A DNA stretch of 17,007 nucleotides from Nitrososphaerales archaeon TH5896 (GTDB lineage: Archaea > Thermoproteota > Nitrososphaeria > Nitrososphaerales > Nitrososphaeraceae): the NCBI GenBank assembly GCA_014523625.1, contig JAATVP010000179.1:1-17007 (forward strand), written 5' to 3'. The notes beneath the pieces are model-generated. The model searched no databases and was not told where the DNA came from. It was given only the letters and a program-made list of their open reading frames with translations. This document shows, piece after piece, positions 1-7,938 of this stretch. Within the stretch, counting starts at the first letter, position 1, and the number at the start of each line of letters is the position of its first letter. Position numbers and translations under genes: made by a program.

Positions 1-670
1 ATTTAACACGCCTCCTACTTGTAATGAAATCATTCGAGTTATATTTTTTCTTATGACAGTTTTATTTAAGCGGAGGGTAAATCAAATGTAACGTAGAGTA
101 AGCTCAAAAACGAACATGATTTTGAGAGCTTGAAGTGAATCAGATTTCTTAGGATCTATGAGTGCCTTGGGTTTCAACCTTTCTCTGCCAATTAGCCTCT
201 ATCACACTTATTAGTTAACCCCTCCACCTGAAGAATTCAAAGATTCACCCATTATACGTGTGGTATTTTAGCTAGTATGTATCATGACCATTCTATTGAA
301 CGTTTTAAACGACATTCGCATAAAGTACATAAGGTAATTAGGTTATATCTAATACGTATACAACTGTTCATTTTGAACGTTACCATGACTTGAGCATGAA
401 ATCATATTGAACCAGTCTAACGTCTGTTAACGTTAACAAATTTGTTAACTCTGTTAGTTATAAGTTTACAAAATCTGTCAACGCAGTTAACAAATACTTG
501 CATAGCTATTTGGTGCTTAGGCACTGGTGTTCCATTACACTATTGGTTGGAAGAAAATTAGCTAATATAATAAATGCCCAATAAGAGCCCAACATTTCCT
601 TAGGTCTAGGTCTATTTCTGGAACGATCGCTTAGTAAGAGGAAGGTAAGCACCTACTACATACTTTTGTA
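1..670. other. Long non-coding stretch left of pepF
   Basis: No convincing protein or RNA gene is visible on either strand. The stretch is AT-rich, with frequent stops in all frames. I looked for tRNA-like T-arms and found none that fold with a partner stem. The one structured part is the GTTAAC palindrome cluster at 424-495. A short hairpin-like GTGC-TTAG-GCAC lies near 512-523, and a tandem TAGGTC TAGGTC near 601-612. The stretch follows the 3' end of pepF and would also hold the edge of whatever gene lies beyond position 1. It is by far the largest gap in an otherwise compact window. Confidence 0.7.
424..495. repeat. Cluster of GTTAAC palindromes
   Basis: Four GTTAAC hexamers start at 426, 432, 444 and 486. 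Two overlapping perfect palindromes are present: TGTTAACGTTAACA at 425-438 and GTTAACAAATTTGTTAAC at 432-449. The 10-mer GTTAACAAAT recurs at 486-495. A looser direct repeat, CTGTTAAC / CTGTTAGT / CTGTCAAC, begins at 424, 451 and 475. Such a dense set of symmetrical sites suggests a protein-binding array, such as an operator or replication-related element, but no gene boundary close by assigns it a role. It does not resemble the archaeal origin recognition boxes I know. Confidence 0.6.
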
Positions 671-2491
671 TCACAAATCACGCAGCTCCCGGACATTTCT
701 TTCAACTAGATCAAATCCTTGCTGCCAAAAGTCTCTGGACGAGATGTCAATTCCAATGTCAGACAAGATTTCCTCCGTCTTGCGAGATCCACCGGAAGAA
801 AGCAATTTGTAGTATTTGGGTATAAATGACGACTTTCCCTCTTTTCTGAATAGCTGGTAAAGGGAAAGAACTAGTAGATTTCCGAATGAATAGGCATAGC
901 AATAGAATGGAGTATGATATAGGTGTGGAATGTACAACCATTCCCATCGAAAATCATCTGAAACAGTTACTGAATCACCGAACTGATCTTCGAGATTTCG
1001 TAAGTAAAGGTCCGATACTTCATTAATATTCGCGTTCTTTTCAGTTATAATCTTATGAGCTTCAATCTCAAATAGGGTAAAGTAGGCTTGCCTCATAATA
1101 GTAGCATACATATCATCGATCTGTGATGCTAGCAGAATAGCTTTCTGCTCGCGGGTTAATCTGCCGCGTAGTCTATCATTAAGGAGGATCTCCGCAAAGA
1201 CAGACGCAGTTTCTGCCAAAGGTAATGGTGCATGTGCGACAGATATTGGCTTATCTGATGCTGCCATACTATGTATAGCATGACCTAATTCATGAGCCAT
1301 AGTGCTAACATCTCTAATTCTTCCATCAAAATTAAGAAGTATGTATGGCGTAAGTTTTGGTGTAACCGTGTAACAGAAGGCTCCGCCTTGTTTTGCTTTT
1401 CTTATTTCGGAATCCACATGTTTTTCGTTGAATACTTTTGTTGCGAATTTACCAAATCTCGTATCAAAATCATAAAATGTATCGATGACCGTGCTAACCG
1501 CACTCTGATAGCTAAATCTCTCCCGATACCTCTCACTCAGAGTTAGGGGCGCGTACAGATGATACCTGTGAAGCTTCTTAAGGCCGATCATCTCAGCCTT
1601 TTCTTTGAAATACTTCTGGAACACCTTCGCATTAGACCGACAGGCCTGTAGCAGAGATTCTACGGTGGAATCCTCCAAATTATTATATATATTACGTACT
1701 GAGATTGGTCTCTTGAATCCACGTAGCTTTAGGAATTCATCGTGCCACTGTATTACCTTATTAAAATAAATTTCGCCTAAAACTCCGCTATTTCTTTTGT
1801 ATTCTTTCAACAGTGACTTGTATGCTGAAACCCTCTCCTCCTTCTTCGTGCTCCTAATCATCGAGAGCATTTTTTCCTTATTACTAAATTTTTTTTCTAT
1901 GACCCGGTTACCTTTTTTTAGACGTACAACGAATTCTAAAGAGCTTGTCATTCTGTCGTATATCTTTGTGAGTGCTCCCGACCCGCTCACTTCGAGTGTG
2001 CTAATTATCTTCTCTTCCGGTTCAGACAAGGTAAATTTGGAAAGAAGCCGACTATGTTTCAGATGCTCTCTATAAACAATCGGAGCCGAATTTATCAGGC
2101 GATCGGCGTTCCTATCATCGAGTTGTTTTTTAAACCAGATGTCGAAAAATAATAAACGGTTTGATATGTCTGCTGACAGCATTTCCATCTTAGTTAGCAT
2201 GGCAGCGGCCTCGTTTGACGAGGTATCAGCGGCATACTTCAGATGAGCAAATCCAACTACAATGCTAATCTGCTCATTTATTCCTTCAACGAGTTTCATG
2301 AGTTTTTGAAATTGATTTGAAGAAATGTTTTCCTTAAGTATCCCACGTTCGCCCTCGATCCGCTTTGCGGCTTGCTCAATTGATTTTATCAGAGTCCGTA
2401 ATTCTTCTCCTTTATGGTCTTCTATCAACTGTGTTAAGTTCCATGTTGTCAGTTTAGGTCGCATCAAAAGCTTCATGCCCAACAGCAGCAT
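671..2491 (-). CDS. pepF: Oligoendopeptidase F-like M3 metallopeptidase
   Basis: A cytosolic zinc metallopeptidase that cleaves short peptides, probably in peptide recycling. The zinc site is plain: HELGH at residues 400-404 (H400, E401, H404), with the third ligand E427 in LAETASVFAE. The C-terminal part carries the tyrosine-rich YCYAYSFGN segment and a SSGGSRKTEEIL segment typical of the M3B/PepF group. The N-terminal ~200 residues are helical and fit the PepF N-terminal domain. At 606 residues the length is normal for PepF, and there is no signal peptide. The start is uncertain: ATG codons exist at residues 1, 6 and 10, and a weak TATA-like CATATG near 2507-2513 would favour residue 6 or 10. 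The gene is monocistronic, divergent from valS, and unrelated in function to its neighbours. Family assignment is firm; physiological substrates are unknown. Confidence 0.93.
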   Translation of the reverse strand: MLLLGMKLLMRPKLTTWNLTQLIEDHKGEELRTLIKSIEQAAKRIEGERGILKENISSNQFQKLMKLVEGINEQISIVVGFAHLKYAADTSSNEAAAMLTKMEMLSADISNRLLFFDIWFKKQLDDRNADRLINSAPIVYREHLKHSRLLSKFTLSEPEEKIISTLEVSGSGALTKIYDRMTSSLEFVVRLKKGNRVIEKKFSNKEKMLSMIRSTKKEERVSAYKSLLKEYKRNSGVLGEIYFNKVIQWHDEFLKLRGFKRPISVRNIYNNLEDSTVESLLQACRSNAKVFQKYFKEKAEMIGLKKLHRYHLYAPLTLSERYRERFSYQSAVSTVIDTFYDFDTRFGKFATKVFNEKHVDSEIRKAKQGGAFCYTVTPKLTPYILLNFDGRIRDVSTMAHELGHAIHSMAASDKPISVAHAPLPLAETASVFAEILLNDRLRGRLTREQKAILLASQIDDMYATIMRQAYFTLFEIEAHKIITEKNANINEVSDLYLRNLEDQFGDSVTVSDDFRWEWLYIPHLYHTPFYCYAYSFGNLLVLSLYQLFRKEGKSSFIPKYYKLLSSGGSRKTEEILSDIGIDISSRDFWQQGFDLVERNVRELRDL

Positions 2492-2649
2492 CCTATGAAG
2501 TGGTCACATATGTTTCTTGCATGTTCTGGTTTTAGCCTGATTATGTCGCTTACTTTTTCAATTTTTGAATAGAAAAAACAAAAGGTCATCGAAGATCTGC
2601 AATCCAAAGTATCATGCATTTTCGCCCGCTATTTTAGAAAACCAGTATT

Positions 2650-5052
2650 ATGTTTAATAATCATATATTAAGAGATACTTTAAGATTGAATCGAACTCAT
2701 AGAATTGAAGAGAAGAGATGGAATTCAGCTAATGAAGTGAAAATTCGTCAAAAATGGGATAGTGCTAGAATTGAAAATACCCCAATCAATCGAGGGCAAG
2801 TCCCTTTTGTGATTGATACTCCTCCCCCATACCCTTCAGGTCGGCCATGGCATATCGGAGCAGCTGCACACTATGCGCAGATCGATATGATAGCTAGGAT
2901 CGCGCGAATGAGCGGTTTCAACGTCCTGTTTCCAATAGGTATCGATCGAAATGGTCTTCCAATCGAAATCTATACGGAAAAGAAATACAAAATTAGGATG
3001 AGGAAAACCGATAGAAGAAAATTCTTAGAATTGTGCAAGAGCGCTTTGGACGAACTGGAACAGGAAATGATTGAGATTATGAAATCGATTGGATTAAGTG
3101 CAGATTTCAAGAACTATTATAGAACTGACTCAAGCAAGTTCAGGGCGCTAACCCAAAGTACTTTCATCGACTTGTGGAATCGGAAGATGATCTACATTGC
3201 TAATAGACCCAATAACCTGTGTCCTGACTGCGGCACCACTATAGCAGATGCGGAAATCGTATACGAGGAAGTGCCTACCAAGCTTGTATACATGAATTTT
3301 AGAACAAAGGATGAAACAAAGGGCATAGTGGTAGCATCAACTAGACCAGAATTGCTTTTTGCGTGTCAGGCCGTTATAGTGAATCCGAATGACGATCGCT
3401 ATACGGATATCATAGGGAAGAGGGTATCTATTCCTTTCTTCGACAAACAAGTACCGGTTTATGCACATCACTCAGCTCGGCCGGAATTTGGAACCGGTGC
3501 AGTTATGGTCTGCAGTTACGGGGATCAGAATGATGTTTCATTATTTAGAGAATTAGGACTAAAGGAAATTGTCGCTACAGATATTTATGGTCGCACTACA
3601 GCCGAAGCTGGCCCGTATGCTAACCTTTCCATTCAAGAAGCCAGAGTCAGGTTAATTTCTGATTTGAAGACTAATGGCTTTCTGCAAAAAACTGAGGATA
3701 TCATGCATAGAACCCCTTTATGCGAGAGAAGCAAAACTCCAGTGGAGATTGTTCCATTGCAAGACTATTACCTTAAACAAATTGAGTATATTCCACAACT
3801 TAAGCAGCTGGCAGCACACCTCAGGTTTTATCCTGATATTCACAGACAAATTCTAATGAACTGGTTGGATTCGGTCGCAACTGATTGGCCCATTTCAAGG
3901 AGACGTTATTATGGTACAGAGATTCCTATCTGGTATTGCGTGAATTGCAATTATCCCAACCTACCACCCCCAGGCAAATATTACAGGCCTTGGGAAGAGG
4001 ATCCTCCCTTTGATAAATGTACCAGTTGCGGAGCAGGGAAATTTGTTGGGGAAGATCGGACATTCGATACTTGGATGGATTCCAGCTTGACTCCCATATA
4101 CATAAGTAAATACGGGGAATCGGAAGGGATACGACATCCCTACCCCAGTTCGATTAGACCTCAGGCAAAGGACATCGTTAGAACTTGGCTATATTATTCA
4201 ATGCTACGATGTATTCAGTTGACAGGTAAACTGCCATGGTCAAAGGCCTGGATAATGGGTTTTGGAGTTGACGAAAGAGGTGAGAAGATGAGTAAGAGCA
4301 GAGGTAATGTAATGGATCCTTCACCCATCATCAATACATATGGGGCGGATGCGTTCAGATTCTGGTCAGCTTCAGAATGTAATTTAGGCTATGACTTCCG
4401 GTGCTCTGAACAAAAGATATCAGTTGCCAAGAACTTTTTGTCCAAACTATGGAATGTTGCAAGGTTCATTTCTACGTTTGATAACCTAACTGAAAAGCCA
4501 ACAGCTTTAGCTCCTAGTGACATGTGGCTGCTGGGAGAATTGCAAAAACTCGTTGAGGAATGCAAGAAAGGATATTCCGACTTTAACTTCTTTATTCCGT
4601 CGAACGCTATCCGAGAATTCACTTGGAATGTTTTTGCAGCTCATTACATTGAGATGGTCAAGTGGAGGGCTTATCTTGACGATTCCAGTCAATCTCGGCT
4701 TTCTGCGATCTATACCCTTCATAAAAGTATGACGACAATCCTTACGCTGCTTGCCCCTATCTGTCCGTACATAACCGAGGAGATCTGGATGATCATGTAT
4801 AACAATGTCAATGAAAGCATCCATTTTTGTAAACTACCGGAAGTAGAGGGTGACTACGCTAATTACTCTAAATATACCCAGCTAATTACCAATTTTAATT
4901 CTATGGTCTGGAACAGAAAAAAGTCCTATGTTTCTCCAGAAACTGAGAAGCCGCTATCGCTAAAAGATCCTATAGAATTGGCTATTCCTGAGAACCTGCT
5001 GCTTTTCAAAGAAGATCTAATGATGATGCACAACATTAGGAGATCAGGTTAG
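2650..5052 (+). CDS. valS: Valyl-tRNA synthetase, archaeal type
   Basis: Class I synthetase that joins valine to tRNA-Val in the cytosol. The HIGH-motif region is present as WHIG (67-70) but continues AAA, so the second His is Ala. KMSKS is intact at 546-550. The CP1 editing domain is recognisable by STRPELLFACQAVIVNP and GTGAVMVCSYGDQNDV. Zinc-type Cys pairs occur at C191/C194, C430/C433 and C457/C460. DTWMDSSLTP matches archaeal ValRS rather than LeuRS or IleRS. A helical anticodon-binding domain fills about 600-750, and the bacterial C-terminal coiled coil is missing. At 800 residues it fits a compact archaeal form. The family usually begins close to the IEEKRW segment (residue 19), so TTG at 2686 (residue 13), about 21 bases after a CATATAT box at 2662-2668, is a possible true start. 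hemD follows after 14 bases. Confidence 0.9.
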   Translation: MFNNHILRDTLRLNRTHRIEEKRWNSANEVKIRQKWDSARIENTPINRGQVPFVIDTPPPYPSGRPWHIGAAAHYAQIDMIARIARMSGFNVLFPIGIDRNGLPIEIYTEKKYKIRMRKTDRRKFLELCKSALDELEQEMIEIMKSIGLSADFKNYYRTDSSKFRALTQSTFIDLWNRKMIYIANRPNNLCPDCGTTIADAEIVYEEVPTKLVYMNFRTKDETKGIVVASTRPELLFACQAVIVNPNDDRYTDIIGKRVSIPFFDKQVPVYAHHSARPEFGTGAVMVCSYGDQNDVSLFRELGLKEIVATDIYGRTTAEAGPYANLSIQEARVRLISDLKTNGFLQKTEDIMHRTPLCERSKTPVEIVPLQDYYLKQIEYIPQLKQLAAHLRFYPDIHRQILMNWLDSVATDWPISRRRYYGTEIPIWYCVNCNYPNLPPPGKYYRPWEEDPPFDKCTSCGAGKFVGEDRTFDTWMDSSLTPIYISKYGESEGIRHPYPSSIRPQAKDIVRTWLYYSMLRCIQLTGKLPWSKAWIMGFGVDERGEKMSKSRGNVMDPSPIINTYGADAFRFWSASECNLGYDFRCSEQKISVAKNFLSKLWNVARFISTFDNLTEKPTALAPSDMWLLGELQKLVEECKKGYSDFNFFIPSNAIREFTWNVFAAHYIEMVKWRAYLDDSSQSRLSAIYTLHKSMTTILTLLAPICPYITEEIWMIMYNNVNESIHFCKLPEVEGDYANYSKYTQLITNFNSMVWNRKKSYVSPETEKPLSLKDPIELAIPENLLLFKEDLMMMHNIRRSG

Positions 5053-5066
5053 CAAGAAATAAAGGA

Positions 5067-5978
5067 TTGTCCCTCTCAAACCTAAAGATCGCAGTCACAG
5101 CTAGCAGGAGGGCAGGTGAGTTAGCCCAGGTCATAAAATCACTTGGAGGGAGGCCTTACATTGCGCCGACAACAGGGATCAAGAGAGAGGAAAATATACT
5201 TCTAGATGTATCTAGATTTATAGAACTTGCCAAGGAAAACAGACCAGACTTTGTCGTGTTTATGACAGGTCCAAGTGTGTACTCGCTAATCGATTTGTCC
5301 TCAGAACTTGGAAAGAAGGAACCACTGTTTAGTATGTTCAGAAATACAATACTGGTTGCACGAAGTCCAAAAACACAGATGTCTTTATTTAATTTCGGCC
5401 TGAGACCAATTTTGATCCCTAATTTAGATTACACTTCTACTGGAGTTCTAAAGCTCTTCGAAAGTATGGGAGTGACGGCGAAGAAAATCGCAATAATCTG
5501 GCATGGCGCTTCTTCCAGACAATTAGTTGATGGACTTGAAAGATTGAAAAATAGCATTATTGAAGTATTTGTGTATAGATATTCTGAAACAAACGATCTT
5601 AATGAAACCAAAATTCTCGAGAGCATGGGTTTTAAATCCTTCCTGAGTGATGAAGCCCAGATTGCAAATCTGGTAGAGGATATAAGACTTGGAAATATAG
5701 ATGCAATAACCTTTACAAGCCCACCGTCAGTTAGAGGACTGCTTAATTTTGCAATGAGACACAAATTATGGGAAGATTTACAAAACTCACTTAACTCAAT
5801 CACGATAGTCGTGGCGGTTGGACCTTCGACGGCCAGGGAGCTAGACAAGAACGGTGTAGTGGTAGATGTCGTCCCTGAAGTCTTTAAAATGAAACCAATG
5901 ATTGATGCTTTGGCACTATACATACAAAGCAATCCTGTCAATATGAAGGTCAAAAGAATGTTTGACAGAACCAACTAA
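5067..5978 (+). CDS. hemD: Uroporphyrinogen-III synthase
   Basis: Converts hydroxymethylbilane to uroporphyrinogen III, the branch point for heme, siroheme and cobalamin. The HEM4-family pattern is visible: an N-terminal KIAVTASRRAGELA strand-helix, VVFMTGPS at 64-70, IAIIWHG near 141, AITFTSPPSVRGLL at 213-225, and VVAVGPSTARELDKNG at 248-263. These are the two alternating Rossmann-like lobes of the family, which has very low sequence identity overall. Length (303) is slightly above the usual 250-270 because of a C-terminal extension after residue 285. The start is TTG at 5067, 14 bases after the valS stop, so the gene is probably read with valS although the two share no pathway. No other tetrapyrrole gene is in the window. 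Confidence 0.82.
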   Translation: MSLSNLKIAVTASRRAGELAQVIKSLGGRPYIAPTTGIKREENILLDVSRFIELAKENRPDFVVFMTGPSVYSLIDLSSELGKKEPLFSMFRNTILVARSPKTQMSLFNFGLRPILIPNLDYTSTGVLKLFESMGVTAKKIAIIWHGASSRQLVDGLERLKNSIIEVFVYRYSETNDLNETKILESMGFKSFLSDEAQIANLVEDIRLGNIDAITFTSPPSVRGLLNFAMRHKLWEDLQNSLNSITIVVAVGPSTARELDKNGVVVDVVPEVFKMKPMIDALALYIQSNPVNMKVKRMFDRTN

Positions 5979-6071
5979 TGCATTCGGTATAGTATAGCCG
6001 ATTTCTGTGATAATTTCACGCCATATCAAATTTCACTTTTATTTATTATATCACAAATATAGTTTGAAAAC
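5979..6071 (+). terminator. Possible T-rich 3' end after hemD
   Basis: Between the hemD stop and the P-II promoter lies an AT-rich stretch with a T-rich tract near 6030-6050 (TTTCACTTTTATTTATT). Archaeal termination often uses such tracts without a strong hairpin. The imperfect CGGTATAG/TATAGCCG symmetry at 5985-6000 is weak. This is inference from base composition only. Confidence 0.3.
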
Positions 6072-6101
6072 CTTATATCGTGAACTAATTTATACGAGCC
6101 T
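6068..6101 (+). promoter_or_regulatory. TATA box for the P-II gene, leaderless
   Basis: AAAACCTTATATCG at 6067-6080 looks like a BRE plus TATA element, with its centre near 6075. The usual archaeal spacing of about 25 bases puts transcription start near 6100, immediately before the ATG at 6102. The mRNA is therefore expected to be leaderless, which fits the lack of a ribosome binding site. Confidence 0.6.
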
Positions 6102-6449
6102 ATGAAGCGGATTGAGGCAATTATACCTAATGAAAAGATTAGCGCTGTAAGCGAAGCCTTCAAGAAGGCGGGTATAGGCGGATGTACCATCCTCGAAGCA
6201 AAGGGCAGAGGTAAGGGTGAGAAGCCCATCGTTGAAAGTGGAAGAGGGACAAGTAGGTTTGTATCTGAATTTTCAGTCCGTGCGAATATCGTTACAGTGG
6301 TTCCTGATTCTCAGGTAGAAAATGTGGTTAATGCCATACTGGACTCGGTAAGTACGGGTTCAGCAGGAGATGGAAAAATATTCATCTCATCTGTAAGCGA
6401 GACGATAGATATAGGAACAAGACAACGCGGTGACGAAGCGGTTATTTAG
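6102..6449 (+). CDS. Divergent P-II family signal protein
   Basis: P-II proteins are trimers that read ATP/ADP and 2-oxoglutarate and bind targets through the T-loop. The fold is clear: MKRIEAIIPNEK, GIGGCTILEAKGRG, IVTVVPD at 63-69, and the B-loop AGDGKIF at 88-94. The T-loop is unusual: about two residues longer than E. coli GlnB, Gly at the position of Mg/2-oxoglutarate-binding Gln39, and no Tyr51, so uridylylation is excluded. By alignment the ATP-contacting Arg101 and Arg103 of GlnB are Asp103 and Gly105 here, though R106 and R108 lie close by. The length of 115 is normal. No amtB or glnA lies nearby. Membership of the P-II family is firm; ligand and target are unknown. The last 8 bases overlap the end of herA on the other strand. 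Confidence 0.88.
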   Translation: MKRIEAIIPNEKISAVSEAFKKAGIGGCTILEAKGRGKGEKPIVESGRGTSRFVSEFSVRANIVTVVPDSQVENVVNAILDSVSTGSAGDGKIFISSVSETIDIGTRQRGDEAVI

Positions 6450-7938
6450 AAGATAAAAGGGTAGGGCTTTTCCGTCTAAAAAATCTTTTAGTTTCTCCGT
6501 AGGTTTTGATATCCAATTGAGGAACCTTAACGACTATCGGTAGTTCCTGAACCATTTTTCCGATTAAGAGTGAGTACCTCTGAGGAAGAGTTCTAACAAT
6601 CGACTTTATCGTATCCCTATCAACTAGGGAGATTTTAGAAATTCTTTCCAAGTCCGATTCATTTACGAAATTGAACAAGAATATGTTATCTACTTGCCTC
6701 AAGATCCCTTCTCCTAATGCCTCCGGGTGGTTAGTAATAAAGGTAGAATAGATTCCAAAGTGACGCATTCTCGTGATAATGTCGTCCCAGTAAGTATCTT
6801 TAATATACAGATGGGCTTCCTCTGCAAAGAGAAATATGGGCGGGATGGCATTGTTTCCGAGCAACTCAACTAATTTGTTTAGTATCAACTCGACGACCAT
6901 GTGTCTAATGGTTGGTGCAAAGGTTCCTAAATTCACAATCATTGCAAGTCCATGAAGATTATTGGAAATCATATTTTCGAATCTCAGTCCTTCATATTCA
7001 TCATTTTTCTCGTCATTGAGAAATAGTCTCGAACTATATATCGTATGAAACCTTGAGATTAACGCGTCACGAACGAGATCATTGAAATTCCAATTATTAA
7101 TTGCATTCGAGAACGCTTCTAATGTTAGTGAACGTCTTTTGTAAAGATTATCCCATATTCTAAAGAACTCACGCAATGATGTGGATGGCATATCTAAAGC
7201 GTTCTTGAGCATAGAAGATACAGATGGTTTGCCACAATATTCCAATGAAAAGCGCAAGTTCTTCCCAGGTTCAAGAAGAACGACCTTTGATTGAAGATTT
7301 GAACTCAATCCATTGGGCTTAATTCCTAATCCCGTATATTCATTATTTAGATCAAATACAAGGATAAATGCTCCATGTTCTAGGAGGGACTTTACAAGTA
7401 ATTTTGATAAATGTGATTTACCTGATTCTTTCTTCCCAGCGATTATGTTTAGCCTGCCATCAAGGTCTTCAGCGTATATGATGAAGGGATCTTGACTATT
7501 ACCAACGGAGCCGATCGAAATGGGAGACTCGCCACCCCTATTTAGTATTTGATTTAGTTCAGAAATTGTGAGACGTCTGATCTTAGAATTTACTCTCGAC
7601 GGTAACCAAGTGATATCGCTTGACATATTGTTCTTTGCTCCAATAGAAGAACCTCTTATTTTGGCTTTAAAAAGTCTCGAATCACGCACTATACCTGATA
7701 ATAAACCTATTTCTAACGGATCATATGTTACTCCAGGACTAGTTGCTCGAATTATTTCATCTTTCACGATGTCTTCAATAATAGATTGGTTCGAGAGATA
7801 CTCCTCATTGTACACTTGAACTATCAGATCCCTTTCCATTTCAGTATCTTCAATCAGGAAGTAGTCGCCTTTGGAGACTATTTCTGATTTTACTGCTAAG
7901 AGTATCAATTCATCATTCGTTTTCTGAAGAATTTTCAA
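6442..7938 (-). CDS. herA: HerA bipolar DNA translocase/ATPase
   Basis: HerA is a hexameric FtsK-type ATPase that pushes DNA into the NurA nuclease during resection of broken ends for homologous recombination. The N-terminal ~110 residues are strand-rich, as expected for the HAS-barrel that docks NurA. Walker A is GKKESGKSH at 168-176 (K174, S175). Walker B is IFLFAEEAHLYI, with E373/E374, A375 and H376. Further conserved blocks are VFDLNNEYTG (194-203) and MRHFGIYSTFITNHPEAL (391-408). The length of 498 is typical. The start is TTG at 7938, sharing TTGA with the nurA stop (4-base overlap), which indicates coupled translation. No mre11 or rad50 is adjacent, unlike many archaeal loci. The 3' end runs 8 bases into the P-II gene. 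Confidence 0.9.
   Translation of the reverse strand: MKILQKTNDELILLAVKSEIVSKGDYFLIEDTEMERDLIVQVYNEEYLSNQSIIEDIVKDEIIRATSPGVTYDPLEIGLLSGIVRDSRLFKAKIRGSSIGAKNNMSSDITWLPSRVNSKIRRLTISELNQILNRGGESPISIGSVGNSQDPFIIYAEDLDGRLNIIAGKKESGKSHLSKLLVKSLLEHGAFILVFDLNNEYTGLGIKPNGLSSNLQSKVVLLEPGKNLRFSLEYCGKPSVSSMLKNALDMPSTSLREFFRIWDNLYKRRSLTLEAFSNAINNWNFNDLVRDALISRFHTIYSSRLFLNDEKNDEYEGLRFENMISNNLHGLAMIVNLGTFAPTIRHMVVELILNKLVELLGNNAIPPIFLFAEEAHLYIKDTYWDDIITRMRHFGIYSTFITNHPEALGEGILRQVDNIFLFNFVNESDLERISKISLVDRDTIKSIVRTLPQRYSLLIGKMVQELPIVVKVPQLDIKTYGETKRFFRRKSPTLLSSK

Noticed and set aside
82..177. 31-codon minus-strand frame starting at TTG, lysine-rich, with an AT-rich stretch ahead
   Set aside because: Too short, with no recognisable family, no ribosome binding site of note and no way to test conservation here.
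424..495. Terminal repeats of an insertion sequence or integrated element
   Set aside because: No transposase or integrase is in the window, and the palindromes have no partner copies flanking a cargo region.
1..670. tRNA, rRNA or CRISPR array in the left gap
   Set aside because: TTCAA-type segments near 171-180 and 232-246 do not form a T-arm with other cloverleaf stems. Repeats are palindromic and irregularly spaced, not CRISPR-like.
1292..2075. Plus-strand open frames inside pepF
   Set aside because: Antisense shadows of a gene with an intact HEXXH metallopeptidase sequence; products show no domains.
2650..5052. Leucyl- or isoleucyl-tRNA synthetase as the identity of the class I enzyme
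   Set aside because: The DTWMDSS segment, the STRPELLFA editing block and the compact C-terminus match archaeal ValRS better.
5429..5974. 181-codon open frame on the strand opposite hemD
   Set aside because: It mirrors hemD codon structure, with a Ser/Leu-rich low-complexity product and no domain. hemD has clear family motifs.
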